Below are positions 28,201 through 35,278 of a stretch of DNA of 64,000 nucleotides, in pieces. The position numbers and the translations under genes are program-made. The number at the start of each line of letters is the position of its first letter. Positions within the stretch are counted from its first letter, which is position 1. Origin of the DNA: Dongia sedimenti (lineage in GTDB: Bacteria; Pseudomonadota; Alphaproteobacteria; Dongiales; Dongiaceae); NCBI GenBank assembly GCA_030715195.1, contig JAUYVI010000006.1, forward strand, positions 186,001 through 250,000. Reading direction: 5' to 3'. The notes under the pieces were generated by a model. It saw only the letters and a program-made list of their open reading frames with translations. It had not been told where the DNA came from and did no database searches.

Positions 28201-30775
28201 GGATCATGGCCGGGATTGCGATGACGGCCAGCAGGAGCAGCGCGCCGGTCGCCGCCGTGTGCGGCGGAAACAACAGGCAGAGGCCGAAGGCGACCAGCAG
28301 GAGCGGCGCCGCGAGCGAGCGCAGCAGATTGTCCAGCATCTTCCAGCGGCCGACCCAGGGCACCGTCCGCCCGCCATGCCGGCGGCCGAGGATCCAGGGC
28401 AGCAGCTGCCAGTCGCCGCGCATCCATCGATGCTGGCGCCGGGCGACGACGTCATAGCGCGCCGGGAACTCCTCGATCACCTCGACGTCGCTCGCCAGCG
28501 CGGCGCGCGCGAAGATGCCTTCGAACAGGTCATGGCTGAGCAGGGTGTTCTCCGGGATGCGCCCGGCGAGCGCGGCCTCGAACGAATCGACGTGATAGAT
28601 GCCCTTGCCGGTGTAGGAGCCTTCCCCGAACAGGTCCTGGTAGACGTCGGACACCGCGCCGGCATAGGGATCGATGCCGCCCGGACCGGAGAAGACGCGC
28701 TGGTAGAGCGAGCCTTCCTTGCCGACCGGCAGCGACGGCGTCACGCGCGGCTGCAGGATGGCGTAGCCGTTGACCACGCGCTGCTCCTGCGCGTCGAAAG
28801 TCGGGCGGTTGAGCGGATGCGCCATCTTGCCGATCAGCCGCAACGCGGCGTCGCGCGGCAGCTTGGTGTCGCCGTCCAGGGTGATGACGTAGCGGACCTC
28901 GGGCGGCACCTGGGGCGGCTGGCCGTCGATCGGCATGAACGTCGTATCGGTGGCGCCGCGCAGCAGCCGGTTCAGCTCGTGCAGCTTGCCGCGCTTGCGC
29001 TCCCAGCCCATCCATTTGTTCTCACCCGGATTGAACACCCGCCGCCGGTGCAGCAGAAGGAAGCGGTTCCCGCCGCCTGGCCCCGGCAGATAGCGATGAT
29101 TGAGCGCGGCGATCGCCTGGGCAGCCGCATGGAGCAGGGCGGCGTCGCCGGCCACGACCTCTTGATCGGCGTCGAGCCCGTCCGACAGCAGGGCGAAGGT
29201 GAGGTCGCCGCCGGCGCCGGAAAGATGATGCACCTCCAGCCCTTCGATCTGCTCGAGCAGGGAGGCTTCGTCGGTCAGCAGCGTGGGAACGGCGATCAAG
29301 GTGCGCGATGATGACGGAACGCCGGAGACCAGCTCGAGGCCGGGCAGGGTCATCGCCCCGAAGCAGGACGTGACCGCGCGATTGACCAGCGCGGTGGCCG
29401 GTCCCAGCGCCGGAATGCCGGCGGCCAGAACGAATGCCAGGATCCATCCCAGGCCGAGACCGGACGCCGCCAGCGCCCAGCAGGCGAGGCCGAGCAGGGC
29501 CGCGGTCGTCAGCAGGATCGCGCCGACATAGCCGCCGAGGCCGAGCCGGATGTTGAAGCGGTTGATCCGCAACCGAAGCGGCGCGTGGAAGCCGATGCTG
29601 CGCTCGAGCGCGCGCCGGCCTTCGGCAATGAGGTGATAGCCGGGATCGCCTACCCGCTCCGCGCTCTCGGTTGCGGCCAGGCGCGACGCCTGCAGCGCCT
29701 GATCGGCGATCTCGATTTCCGACTTGGTCGAACCGCGCGCCAGCTGCTCGATGGCGCTCCGGTAGAGGTTCCGCGTCGCGAAATCCATCGCGGCGAAATC
29801 GCTGCCGGCGCGCAGCCGCGCATCCACCAGGCTGACATTCTCGAACAGGGTCGCCCAGTCGATATCGGTGATCAGCCGCATGCTGGTGATGATGTTGCGC
29901 ACGGTCAGATTGGATGCGCCCTGTCTCTGCAAGACGCGCTGCACGACGTCATCGACGCTGGTGCCCTGGAGCTGGAGGCGCTCCTCGAGCCAGCCGAGCG
30001 CGGGTGTGGTCCGCGGGTCCTGGTCCCGCAGGCGTTTCGCCAGCTGGACCGCGAATCGCTCGGAAAGCGGCTGGGAAGAGCGCGTCGCGAGATCGGAGTC
30101 GAGCGCGGATCGCGCATTGCCGGAGGCCAGCAGCCGGTCGGCGAGCGCGTCGGCTTCGGCGCGCGTGTCGCCGCCGGTTGCGATTTGCTCGGCGAGGCGC
30201 CGGAGATTCTCGATGAGGACGATGCGCAGAGTGATGGCGACCGCCCAGAGCTCGCCGATCGTCAACGGCTGGACCCGCTGATAGGCGGCGATGAAGCGCT
30301 GCAGGATCAGCGGATCGAAATGGCTGTCGGTGTGGGCGACAAAGGCCCAGGCGAGGCCGAAGACGCGCGGATAGCCGGCAAACGGTCCCTCGGCCAGCTT
30401 GGGCAGCTGGCGATAGTATCCCGGCGGCAGGTCGTCGCGGATTTCGCGGATATGTTCTTCGACCAGGTGATAGTTGTCGAGCAGCCACTCGGCGGCCGGC
30501 ACGACGTCGAGGCCGGCCTCGAGCTCGGCCGCGCTGCGGCGATAGACCGCCAGCAGCACCGCCGCATTGTCATTGAGCCGGGCGCTGAGCGAGAGAACTT
30601 TCGGCGGGTTTGCCGTGACCGGCTGAGCCGCGGCCAGGCTCTCCGCGTGCTGCTCGAGCCGCTCGACACCGAACAGCTCTTCGCGCACGGGGACCGACGT
30701 ATCCCATGGCGGCGGTGATGCCCGGCGGCGACGGGCGCCCGGGAGCAGCGTGCTCAGATGGGAGAGGGCACTCAA
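22262..30775 (-). CDS. ndvB: Cyclic beta-1,2-glucan synthase (NdvB/ChvB type)
   Basis: A very large inner-membrane enzyme of 2837 residues, the family's typical size. Order: N-terminal soluble part; hydrophobic segments about 400-470; glycosyltransferase (GT84) domain with LDGDT (Asp634) and QHRWMRGDW (Gln781-Arg783-Trp784); further membrane segments about 825-880 and 945-1000; a long central region; and C-terminal carbohydrate-binding and GH94-like domains with DWNDG (Asp2523), the motif that carries the acid in GH94 phosphorylases and here controls ring size. The product is periplasmic osmoregulated glucan, often needed for host interaction. The TTG at 30775 is the only plausible start before an upstream stop; its ribosome site is weak. 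Confidence 0.95.
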   Translation of the reverse strand: MSALSHLSTLLPGARRRRASPPPWDTSVPVREELFGVERLEQHAESLAAAQPVTANPPKVLSLSARLNDNAAVLLAVYRRSAAELEAGLDVVPAAEWLLDNYHLVEEHIREIRDDLPPGYYRQLPKLAEGPFAGYPRVFGLAWAFVAHTDSHFDPLILQRFIAAYQRVQPLTIGELWAVAITLRIVLIENLRRLAEQIATGGDTRAEADALADRLLASGNARSALDSDLATRSSQPLSERFAVQLAKRLRDQDPRTTPALGWLEERLQLQGTSVDDVVQRVLQRQGASNLTVRNIITSMRLITDIDWATLFENVSLVDARLRAGSDFAAMDFATRNLYRSAIEQLARGSTKSEIEIADQALQASRLAATESAERVGDPGYHLIAEGRRALERSIGFHAPLRLRINRFNIRLGLGGYVGAILLTTAALLGLACWALAASGLGLGWILAFVLAAGIPALGPATALVNRAVTSCFGAMTLPGLELVSGVPSSSRTLIAVPTLLTDEASLLEQIEGLEVHHLSGAGGDLTFALLSDGLDADQEVVAGDAALLHAAAQAIAALNHRYLPGPGGGNRFLLLHRRRVFNPGENKWMGWERKRGKLHELNRLLRGATDTTFMPIDGQPPQVPPEVRYVITLDGDTKLPRDAALRLIGKMAHPLNRPTFDAQEQRVVNGYAILQPRVTPSLPVGKEGSLYQRVFSGPGGIDPYAGAVSDVYQDLFGEGSYTGKGIYHVDSFEAALAGRIPENTLLSHDLFEGIFARAALASDVEVIEEFPARYDVVARRQHRWMRGDWQLLPWILGRRHGGRTVPWVGRWKMLDNLLRSLAAPLLLVAFGLCLLFPPHTAATGALLLLAVIAIPAMIPLLFSLLPRRSDVRFRNHIQSVASDLRLAARQTVLSTVFLADQAWRAGDAVLRTLIRLHSSRRHLLEWTTAAQAARKPRLDLLASYRDMANGTLLGPLIALGAVAFAPASWPVSLLFGGAWLAAPAVALWVSRAPVDGQQRTASEADAHALRLIARRTWRFFETFVTPEDNMLPPDNFQEDPKPVLAHRTSPTNIGLYLLSAIAARDFGWAGTVETVERIEATFRTLQKLPRFMGHFFNWYDTRDLQALAPAYVSSVDSGNLAGHLIAVANACEEWRGAAQAPEARRGIADTVLLVREALAALPATRGSTADALTPILDEIDIQLARGQANDVLLPTLMRLAAKAARDFAPAAGEDPPSDLVQWIEALRRSVVEHDRDRTQVGAEQDALDRRLDAIAAAAREMAMAMDFAFLLDPERKLLSIGYSVAERRLDPSCYDLLASEARLASLFAIAKGDVSTRHWFRLGRSATPIGGGSALISWSGSMFEYLMPSLVMRAPVGSLLEQTNRLIVKRQEAYGRGLGIPWGVSESAYNARDIEFTYQYSNFGVPGLGLKRGLSENVVIAPYATGLATMVDPGAARLNYARLAEIGARGRYGFYEAIDFTRSRLPDGEAGAVVHCFMAHHQGMTIVAIANRLQDGRMRARFHREPMIQASELLLQERLPRDVAIAHPRAEEVKTAAAGGGQETRAERRFSMPAPGAPMTHLLSNGRYAVMLTSAGAGYSRWRDIAVTRWREDSTRDDWGSFLYLKDVQSGAIWSAGAQPIGGDTEHGEVTFGEDHATFIRRDGTLTTCMEVIVSGEDDGEVRRITLTNGGRRPREIELTSYSELVLTTPATDNAHPAFAKLFMETEYLPEYGALIAARRRRSPDEPQVWAGHFAVVEGKVLGDPQYESDRARFLGRGGTVAMPAAMTGDQKLSDTVGVVLDPVFALRQQVVIPPGGTARIDFWTLVAPSSPELIDLIDKHYDRNAFDRAKTLAWTQAQVQLRHLDIKSDEVVDFQTLAAAILYADPRFRPLSETIIRGAGPQSGLWPHAISGDLPIVLLRIDDVEDMPQVRQLLRAHEYWRMKRLAVDLVIVNERASSYLQDLQSAIETAVRSSQARPRSGDALAQGGVTVLRADLMSVEARALLQSVARVALVARRGTIAEQLARLPEPRNPQPSAVTRKTPASDAAAPAATSPSAELEFFNGRGGFAKDGREYVTILEAGAATPAPWINVIANPGFGFQTAADGGGYTWAENSRENQITPWSNDPTADPAGEAIYLRDEASGAVWSPTAKPINDGGRYVARHGFGYSRFEHAAHGIEADLLQYVPLADPIKISRLTLRNVSGRACKISVTGFAEWVLGTSRAASGPFVVTEIDPVSGAMLARNPWSIAFPGRVAFADLRGRQTAWTADRTEFLGRSGGPEAPAALMGKAALSGATGAGLDPCAALQCAVEIGAGAAVEIVWFMGQCGSLEAARALIARYREIDLDAAFETVTGHWESLLGTIQVKTPDRATDIMLNGWLLYQAVACRIWARSAFYQASGAYGFRDQLQDGMALTFARPAETRAHLLRAAGRQFVEGDVQHWWLPQSGMGVRTRISDDRAWLAFATASYISTSGDGTVLDEMVPFLEGPALAPGQHDAFFQPMVSDQSATLFEHCARGLDQSLGLIGEHGLPLMGTGDWNDGMNRVGEGGQGESVWLGWLLLRTIALFAPLAEARDPDRARAWLVQAAAMREALEREAWDGEWYRRATFDDGTWLGSKRSEECRIDSIAQSWAVLSEAADPARAATAMASLETLLVRKDIGIAPLFTPPFDRTVREPGYIKAYPPGIRENGGQYSHAAMWAVLAFAKLGDGDKAHALFSLLNPINHARTPAAADRYKVEPYVLAADVYSVAPHEGRGGWTWYTGSAAWMYRAGIEGILGIRREGAFITIEPCIPAAWPGFEATIQLESSRFEIRVVNGSGDGVRATLDGAPIACVARKTRLQLDGKVHRLSIEIG

Positions 30776-30905
30776 GTCCGGCTGGAGCGCATCGGCAGAA
30801 CGCGCTCATCCGCCGGCGGGGCGATGGTCTCGATGGTGCGCTCGGGCATGGGCTGCCTCCTGTTGCCGGGATCGATCCGCTGGTTTGCGATCCGCCGAAA
30901 CGAAA

Positions 30906-30935
30906 GGCCCCGCGACTCTTGCGAGGCGCGGGGCC
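30906..30935 (-). terminator. Probable terminator of the cold-shock gene
   Basis: A 9-bp perfect stem GGCCCCGCG / CGCGGGGCC with a 12-base loop, followed on the minus strand by TTTCGTTTCG. It lies 105 bp after the cold-shock stop and 130 bp before the glucan synthase start. The short T run makes it moderate at best. Confidence 0.5.
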
Positions 30936-31039
30936 AATTCGGCGTCATGCGCCATACTGAGATCGTGTCGCCGCACCATCCTGCCCGAGCCGCCAGTACA
31001 TCCGTGGTCGATTCGAAAGGCTTGGTGCGGTTGTCACAT

Positions 31040-31252
31040 TCAGTCGACGAGGGCCAGGCTTTCCGCGGCCATCTTGCCGCTCTTCTGGTCCGAGACCAGT
31101 TCGAAGCGCAGCTTCTGTCCCTCGCGGAGATCGCTGATCCCGGCGCGCTCCATCGCGCTGATATGGACGAAGGCATCCTTGCCGCCGTCATCCGGCGCAA
31201 TGAAACCAAAACCCTTTTGGAGATTAAACCACTTAACGGTTCCCGTCGTCAT
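31040..31252 (-). CDS. cspA: CspA-family cold-shock protein
   Basis: A 70-residue single cold-shock domain with both RNA-binding motifs: GTVKWFN followed by KGFGFI, and DAFVHIS. It acts as an RNA chaperone or antiterminator. An AAAGGG ribosome site lies upstream of the ATG at 31252. It sits alone between the glucan synthase gene (same strand) and the Crp/Fnr gene (divergent). Whether it is cold-inducible cannot be seen; no long structured leader is obvious. Confidence 0.96.
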   Translation of the reverse strand: MTTGTVKWFNLQKGFGFIAPDDGGKDAFVHISAMERAGISDLREGQKLRFELVSDQKSGKMAAESLALVD

Positions 31253-31473
31253 GAGGAAACCCTTTCTTAAAATAGAGGATGCTGGCCCGCCGCGTGGCGA
31301 ACCGTCGAAATCGCATTTTCAGGAGAGAGGAGTATCAGCTTGGCGCGAATTGCTTCTGCGCAAGGCCAAGTCTTCTGGCCGTCCATCGACACCGGGTATA
31401 TGGCCCTCATCCTGCCCGATTGCAAGGCTTTGATCGTGGCCCCAACGCGTCCGGCCCGCCGGGAGCCGCCGGT

Positions 31474-31487
31474 GTTCAATATTGAAC
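31474..31487. promoter_or_regulatory. Perfect 14-bp palindrome GTTCAATATTGAAC
   Basis: It lies 121 bp upstream of the Crp/Fnr-family gene in a 355-bp intergenic region that otherwise shows no gene. A copy differing by one base lies just after that gene. It probably binds a dimeric regulator, possibly the Crp/Fnr protein itself, although the sequence is not a canonical Crp (TGTGA-N6-TCACA) or Fnr (TTGAT-N4-ATCAA) box. Confidence 0.5.
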
Positions 31488-31607
31488 GGTGCATCCGCGC
31501 CACCCGCGCTATGGGTTTATTAACCGCGGGAGTACCGCCCCGCTGCATCCTTCCGTTGCGCTTGACCCGGATGGACCGCCTGAGGAAAATCCCAAGAGGA
31601 AGTATCA

Positions 31608-32291
31608 TTGAGAACCCCTCGGAAATCTGGAACGCGCGCCTTGGCAAAGAAAGTCAAGACCTTCGACCCAGGAGCCTTCCTGGCTTCGATTGGAATCGGA
31701 CGGAAGAGCGAAAAATTCAAGCGCGGCAAGGCGATCTTCCGCCAGGGTGACGAGGCCGACGCGGTCTACTACATCGACAAGGGCAAGGTGAACATCACCG
31801 TCGCCTCGAAACAGGGCAAGGAAGGCGTCATCGCCATCCTCGAGCCGGGGGAGTTCTTCGGCGAGGGATGCCTGGCCGGGCAGCCCGTGCACATGGCGAC
31901 CGCGGCGGCCCTGTCGGATGCGGTCGTGCTCCGGATCGAGAAGGAGACCATGATACGCCTGCTCCGCGACCAGCCGGACTTCTCCCAGCTGTTCATGGGA
32001 TTCCTGCTGTCGCGTAACGTGCAGATCGAAGCCGATCTGGTGGATCAGCTGTTCAACTCCAGCGAAAAGCGCCTGGCCCGGGTCCTGCTGCTGCTGGCCC
32101 ATTTCGGCAAGGAGGGCAAGATGGAGCCGGTGATCCCCAAGATCAGCCAGGACCTCCTGGCGGCACGGGTCGGCACCACGCGGTCGCGGATCAACTATTT
32201 CATGAACAAGTTCCGCAAGCTCGGCTTCATCGAGTACAACGGCACCCTGAAGGTCAATTCGGCGCTGCTCAACGTGATCGTGCACGATTAG
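31608..32291 (+). CDS. Crp/Fnr-family transcriptional regulator
   Basis: A 227-residue regulator: cyclic-nucleotide-binding-like beta-barrel (about 30-135; FKRGKAIFRQGDEAD, then EPGEFFGEGCLAG), a long dimerisation helix, and a C-terminal winged helix-turn-helix (KISQDLLAARVGTTRSRINYFMNKFRKLGFI). There is no N-terminal Cys cluster, so it is not an oxygen-sensing FNR; ligand unknown. The start is the TTG at 31608, preceded by AGAGGAAG; a TTG about 11 codons later is an alternative. Palindromes on both sides hint at autoregulation. Confidence 0.9.
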   Translation: MRTPRKSGTRALAKKVKTFDPGAFLASIGIGRKSEKFKRGKAIFRQGDEADAVYYIDKGKVNITVASKQGKEGVIAILEPGEFFGEGCLAGQPVHMATAAALSDAVVLRIEKETMIRLLRDQPDFSQLFMGFLLSRNVQIEADLVDQLFNSSEKRLARVLLLLAHFGKEGKMEPVIPKISQDLLAARVGTTRSRINYFMNKFRKLGFIEYNGTLKVNSALLNVIVHD

Positions 32292-32314
32292 CCGTCGAAT
32301 ATTAGTTGTATACT

Positions 32315-32328
32315 GTGCAATATTGAAC
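32315..32328. promoter_or_regulatory. 14-bp near-palindrome GTGCAATATTGAAC
   Basis: It differs by one base from the perfect palindrome upstream of the Crp/Fnr gene and begins 23 bp after that gene's stop, ahead of the two small downstream genes. It is a candidate operator for them. Confidence 0.45.
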
Positions 32329-32465
32329 TGCGGGCGGTTGCCTGGTCCGCTACGGATAGGCAGGGTTCAAGTGCTCCGCGGTCGGACGACCCGACTTGAT
32401 CAACCAGATTTTCGGCGGAGGGAATGACCCCAGGAGGTTGACCCGATGCCGTATCCCCAATGCCG

Positions 32466-32475
32466 CCCCCCCCCC
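32466..32475. repeat. Run of ten C
   Basis: A 10-base poly-C tract 59 bp upstream of the 58-codon gene at 32534, inside an in-frame upstream extension of it that starts at 32396. Such tracts are slippage-prone and could vary in length. Confidence 0.6.
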
Positions 32476-32533
32476 GCCCAACCATATCCGCGCCGTTTTC
32501 CGGACCAGTGCCGCCTTCTTCGAGCTGCCCAGG

Positions 32534-32710
32534 ATGGCGACATTCGAAGATCTCGCCGACCGTCTCTGCCGGCTTTCCGAGCGTCGTGACGAGCCGCTGA
32601 CCAGGATCGAAATCGATACCGAACTTACGCGGGGGCTCCGGGGCGCCCGGGTGGCGGCGATGCGCCAGCTGATCGGCATGGGCGACGGACCGACCGGAGC
32701 GCAACGATGA
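32534..32710 (+). CDS. Small hypothetical protein (58 aa)
   Basis: Begins MATFEDLADRLCRLSERRDEP; short, helical, charged and Arg-rich, with no family I recognise. The ATG at 32534 follows CCCAGG. The frame stays open upstream to 32396, but that part crosses the poly-C tract and is Pro-rich. The stop overlaps the start of the next small gene as ATGA, which supports translation of both. Confidence 0.55.
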   Translation: MATFEDLADRLCRLSERRDEPLTRIEIDTELTRGLRGARVAAMRQLIGMGDGPTGAQR

Positions 32711-32874
32711 CGCAAGGCGACCCGACAAGGCGTGGCTATGTCAGTCCGTATCTGCAGACGACCCCCCGCAGCTTGGCGGAGGCCGAGCGCGATCGAAGAG
32801 AGAGCGAGTCGCCCGCGCGGACGGAATCGGACTCCGAGAACCGAGCTTCGACCGATAAGGCCGGCAAGCGGTAA
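32707..32874 (+). CDS. Small hypothetical protein (55 aa)
   Basis: A 55-codon frame beginning MTQGDPTRRGYVSPYL, with GGAGCG before the ATG, which overlaps the preceding stop. The protein is highly charged, probably disordered, with an acidic/Arg-rich middle (AEAERDRRESES). I do not recognise a family. The 265 bp that follow contain an AT-rich stretch (32910-32975) unlike the surroundings, probably a promoter region for the sigma-factor unit. Confidence 0.5.
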   Translation: MTQGDPTRRGYVSPYLQTTPRSLAEAERDRRESESPARTESDSENRASTDKAGKR

Positions 32875-33139
32875 TTCCACCGCACCGGGCGTCCATTCCG
32901 GAATACTTGGTAAATAATATAAATTACTGAGTTCTATTGTAATTTCTAAATAATACCCAATATATAGAATTCACTCACCACCCCGGGCCTTCGCAGGCCG
33001 CTCGCGCCATCGCCGAAGGCGCGACGAAGCATTCGACCTGAGCTGGCGGCGGTCGTGCGACCGCGGACCGGCCGATAGCCGCCCGATCCCTGGCGGTAGA
33101 TCGCGTCGGGAACTCAAACCGGAAAAGGATGACGCCACC

Positions 33140-33226
33140 ATGATCAAATACTTCTCGCCGCCCATCGTCGTGCCGATCGCGATTCTTCTTCTCGTGATCG
33201 CCGCGGCCTATCTCAGGATGCATTGA
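33140..33226 (+). CDS. 28-residue single-helix membrane miniprotein coupled to the sigma factor
   Basis: Begins MIKYFSPPIVVPIAILLLV and ends YLRMH: a short positive N-terminus and one membrane-spanning helix. AAAGGA lies upstream of the ATG. Its TGA (33224-33226) abuts the sigma-factor GTG at 33227, so translation of the two is probably coupled. Function unknown; the position before an ECF sigma gene is where anti-sigma or regulator genes often sit, but 28 residues is far shorter than NepR or known anti-sigma factors. Confidence 0.55.
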   Translation: MIKYFSPPIVVPIAILLLVIAAAYLRMH

Positions 33227-33868
33227 GTGATGCTTACTCATGCGGCCGCGCCCACGGAAACCGCTTTCGTCTACAATGATCTTACGGTCCAAGCGCTGAC
33301 CGAGCGCGATGTTGCGGAGCGCCACGCGGCGGTCTGCGCCGGAGCCGTGATGTACTTGCGCGACCTCCGGGCCTTCGCCAACGGACTGGCCGCGAACCGC
33401 CATCAAGCTGACGATCTGGTGCAGAGCGCCATTCTGCGCGCGCTCGACGCGTCGCATCAGTTCATCCCGGGCACCAATTTCAAGGCGTGGAGCTTCACCA
33501 TTCTGCGCAACGTCTTCTACAACCAGTGGCGCTCGCCGGCATCGCGCCAGGTGGCGCTTGACGATTGCGTCGGTTACGCGCCGAAGACCGAACCGAGCCA
33601 GGACAAGACCCTGGAGTTCTGCGATCTCCGTCGCGCTTTCGCCCAGCTGGGGCCGGATCAGAGAGAAGCCCTGCTGCTGGTTGGCGTCTCGGGCCTCGAC
33701 TACGAAGCCGCGGCCGAGGTTTGCGGCGTTGCCAAAGGCACGATGAAAAGCCGGGTTTCACGGGCGCGCGCCACGTTGAGGATCCTGATGGATGGCGGCG
33801 CATTGAAGCTCAGCCGGCATCAGGTTTCGCCGCTCTCGACGGATCTCGTGTCCGCTTTGAGGACTTGA
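33227..33868 (+). CDS. ECF sigma factor, EcfG-like
   Basis: A 213-residue sigma-70-family protein (ATG at 33230 is an alternative to the GTG). The sigma2 region (about 40-110) has LRAFANGLAANRHQADDLVQ and GTNFKAWSFTILRNVFYNQW, close to the EcfG general-stress class. The sigma4 region (about 130-190) has LGPDQREALLLVGVSGLDYEAAAEVCGVAKGTMKSRVSRAR. It would direct RNA polymerase to stress promoters (GGAAC-N16/17-CGTT in EcfG systems). The phyR and nepR partners are not adjacent, so it may be a secondary EcfG paralogue. It is followed 4 bp later by a zinc-ribbon gene. Confidence 0.88.
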   Translation: MMLTHAAAPTETAFVYNDLTVQALTERDVAERHAAVCAGAVMYLRDLRAFANGLAANRHQADDLVQSAILRALDASHQFIPGTNFKAWSFTILRNVFYNQWRSPASRQVALDDCVGYAPKTEPSQDKTLEFCDLRRAFAQLGPDQREALLLVGVSGLDYEAAAEVCGVAKGTMKSRVSRARATLRILMDGGALKLSRHQVSPLSTDLVSALRT

Positions 33869-33872
33869 GCCG

Positions 33873-34115
33873 ATGACGGAGAGCGCTCCGCGTCCGCTTT
33901 CAACGCCTGGATATCAAACCAAGCCGAGCAGTGATACGATGGTCCGGCTGCCGCGCGTATGCCTCTGCTGCAAGTCGCTGTTCGACAGCGCCTGGGCCGG
34001 CGAGCGGGTCTGCCTGCGTTGCAAAGGGACGACGGCCTGGCGCAACGGCGGCTCGGTCGCGGCGAGCAACTTCGGCCAATCGGCTTCGCGATCCGGTCGC
34101 AAGGGCAGCTCCTGA
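33873..34115 (+). CDS. Small zinc-ribbon-like protein
   Basis: An 80-residue protein with CLCC (Cys-x-x-Cys) and CLRC (Cys-x-x-Cys) pairs 17-18 residues apart around KSLFDSAWAGER, a four-Cys zinc-binding pattern. The tails are polar and Ser-rich. Similar small proteins of unknown function occur near stress genes in alphaproteobacteria; this is from general recollection, not a search. It begins 4 bp after the sigma stop, so probably belongs to the same transcript. Confidence 0.72.
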   Translation: MTESAPRPLSTPGYQTKPSSDTMVRLPRVCLCCKSLFDSAWAGERVCLRCKGTTAWRNGGSVAASNFGQSASRSGRKGSS

Positions 34116-34155
34116 GGCTGGTTCCGGCGACCATGAACCAGCAAGGATGACGGCA

Positions 34156-34422
34156 ATGGCCCTGAATTTCCCGAACCCGTCCCGAAGCTACGATTCCAAG
34201 AAGCACTGCGTCCGGTTCTGGGCGCACGACGCCTCCTTCGAGGTCCCGTTCTTCGTCGAGGCGGCTGCGTTGCGCCGCATCGATCCCCAGGCGGCCGGCG
34301 ACGAGCCCGGCCTGCTGAACGCCTTCGACCTCAACCGCGACCGCATCCGCGCCGCCGCCGACCGCGCCTACCGGCGCGATCGCCGCGGCTCCTACACGCT
34401 GTCGGCGGCGGATGTGACCTGA
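34156..34422 (+). CDS. DUF1488-family protein
   Basis: An 88-residue protein starting MALNFPNPSRSYDSKKHCVRF; FPNPSRSYD, VRFWAHD and EVPFFVEAAALRRI are the conserved blocks of DUF1488, a small family of unknown function. The ATG at 34156 follows AAGGA; an ATG 9 bases upstream is in frame but overlaps that site. It is the last of the small-gene cluster, and the candidate IclR operators begin 7 bp after its stop. Confidence 0.8.
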   Translation: MALNFPNPSRSYDSKKHCVRFWAHDASFEVPFFVEAAALRRIDPQAAGDEPGLLNAFDLNRDRIRAAADRAYRRDRRGSYTLSAADVT

Positions 34423-34428
34423 GGGCTT

Positions 34429-34462
34429 TCCGAAATACCGGAATAGAAACCGAAATACTGGA
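34429..34462. promoter_or_regulatory. Candidate IclR operator pair (20 bp between centres)
   Basis: Two imperfect palindromes, TCCGAAATACCGGA (34429-34442) and ACCGAAATACTGGA (34449-34462), upstream of the SDR/enolase-superfamily unit. They match the elements beside iclR, at 44.0 kb and at 56.6 kb. The 20-bp centre spacing equals that of the pair upstream of iclR. Confidence 0.55.
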
Positions 34463-34516
34463 CGACGCGCCGGATTGCGGATAAGACGAGTCTCCTCAAG
34501 GTTTGGGGAGGCTGGC

Positions 34517-35266
34517 TTGCTGAATTATTTCGACGACCCCGCCTACACGGTCGCGGTGATCGGGGCGGGACGCGGCATCGGTCGCGCCGCGGCGCTGGAA
34601 ATGGCGCGACAGGGTGTCGCCGTCGCCTGTCTGGACAGCGACGGGGCCACGGCGGAGGATACCGCCAAGACCATCGCCGCTGCCGGAGGCCGGGCCAGCG
34701 CCGCCGCGGTGGACGTCGTCGATGGAAAGTCGATCGCCGCCGCCCTCAAGAAAACCGATCGGATCGACGCGCTGGTGAACTGCGCCGGCATCACCGGCAA
34801 AACCAACGTGCCCGGCCATCAGGTCGAGCTGGCGGATTTCGACCGGGTCTATCAGGTGAACCTGCGCGGCGCGCTGCTGGTGTCCCAGGCCGTGCTGCCG
34901 CATATGATCGAGCGCAAATACGGGCGGCTGCTGCATGTCGCCTCGATCGCCGGCAAGGAGGGCAATGCCGGGATGACCGCCTATTCCGCCACCAAGGCCG
35001 GCCTGATCGGCATGGTGAAGAGCCTCGCCAAGGACTACGTGGAGCAGGGGATCACCATCAACGCGCTGGCGCCGGCCGTCATCCGCACCGCGATGGTCGA
35101 TGCGCTGCCGCAGGCGACGGTCGATTACATGACCGCGAAAATCCCGATGAAGCGCTGCGGCGAGTTGGACGAGGCAGCGAAGCTGATCGCCTGGATCGTC
35201 TCGCCGGCCTGCAGCTTCACCACCGGCTTCACCTTCGATCTCTCGGGCGGGCGCGCGACGTACTAG
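34517..35266 (+). CDS. SDR-family oxidoreductase
   Basis: A 249-residue short-chain dehydrogenase: GAGRGIG coenzyme motif, NCAGITG, VASIAG with the catalytic Ser, YSATK catalytic pair, and the C-terminal DLSGGRATY. The TTG at 34517 is preceded by GGGGAGG at 6 bp, better than the TTG at 34475. The enolase-superfamily gene follows 12 bp later, so this unit resembles sugar (fucose/arabinose/rhamnose-type) dehydrogenase plus aldonate dehydratase pairs in oxidative sugar pathways. The substrate is not determinable. Confidence 0.88.
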   Translation: MLNYFDDPAYTVAVIGAGRGIGRAAALEMARQGVAVACLDSDGATAEDTAKTIAAAGGRASAAAVDVVDGKSIAAALKKTDRIDALVNCAGITGKTNVPGHQVELADFDRVYQVNLRGALLVSQAVLPHMIERKYGRLLHVASIAGKEGNAGMTAYSATKAGLIGMVKSLAKDYVEQGITINALAPAVIRTAMVDALPQATVDYMTAKIPMKRCGELDEAAKLIAWIVSPACSFTTGFTFDLSGGRATY

Positions 35267-35278
35267 CAGGGGGCAGTC

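Noticed and set aside
31340-31750. An open frame in the region upstream of the Crp/Fnr gene
   Set aside because: It crosses the palindrome and runs into the Crp/Fnr gene in another phase; no family features.
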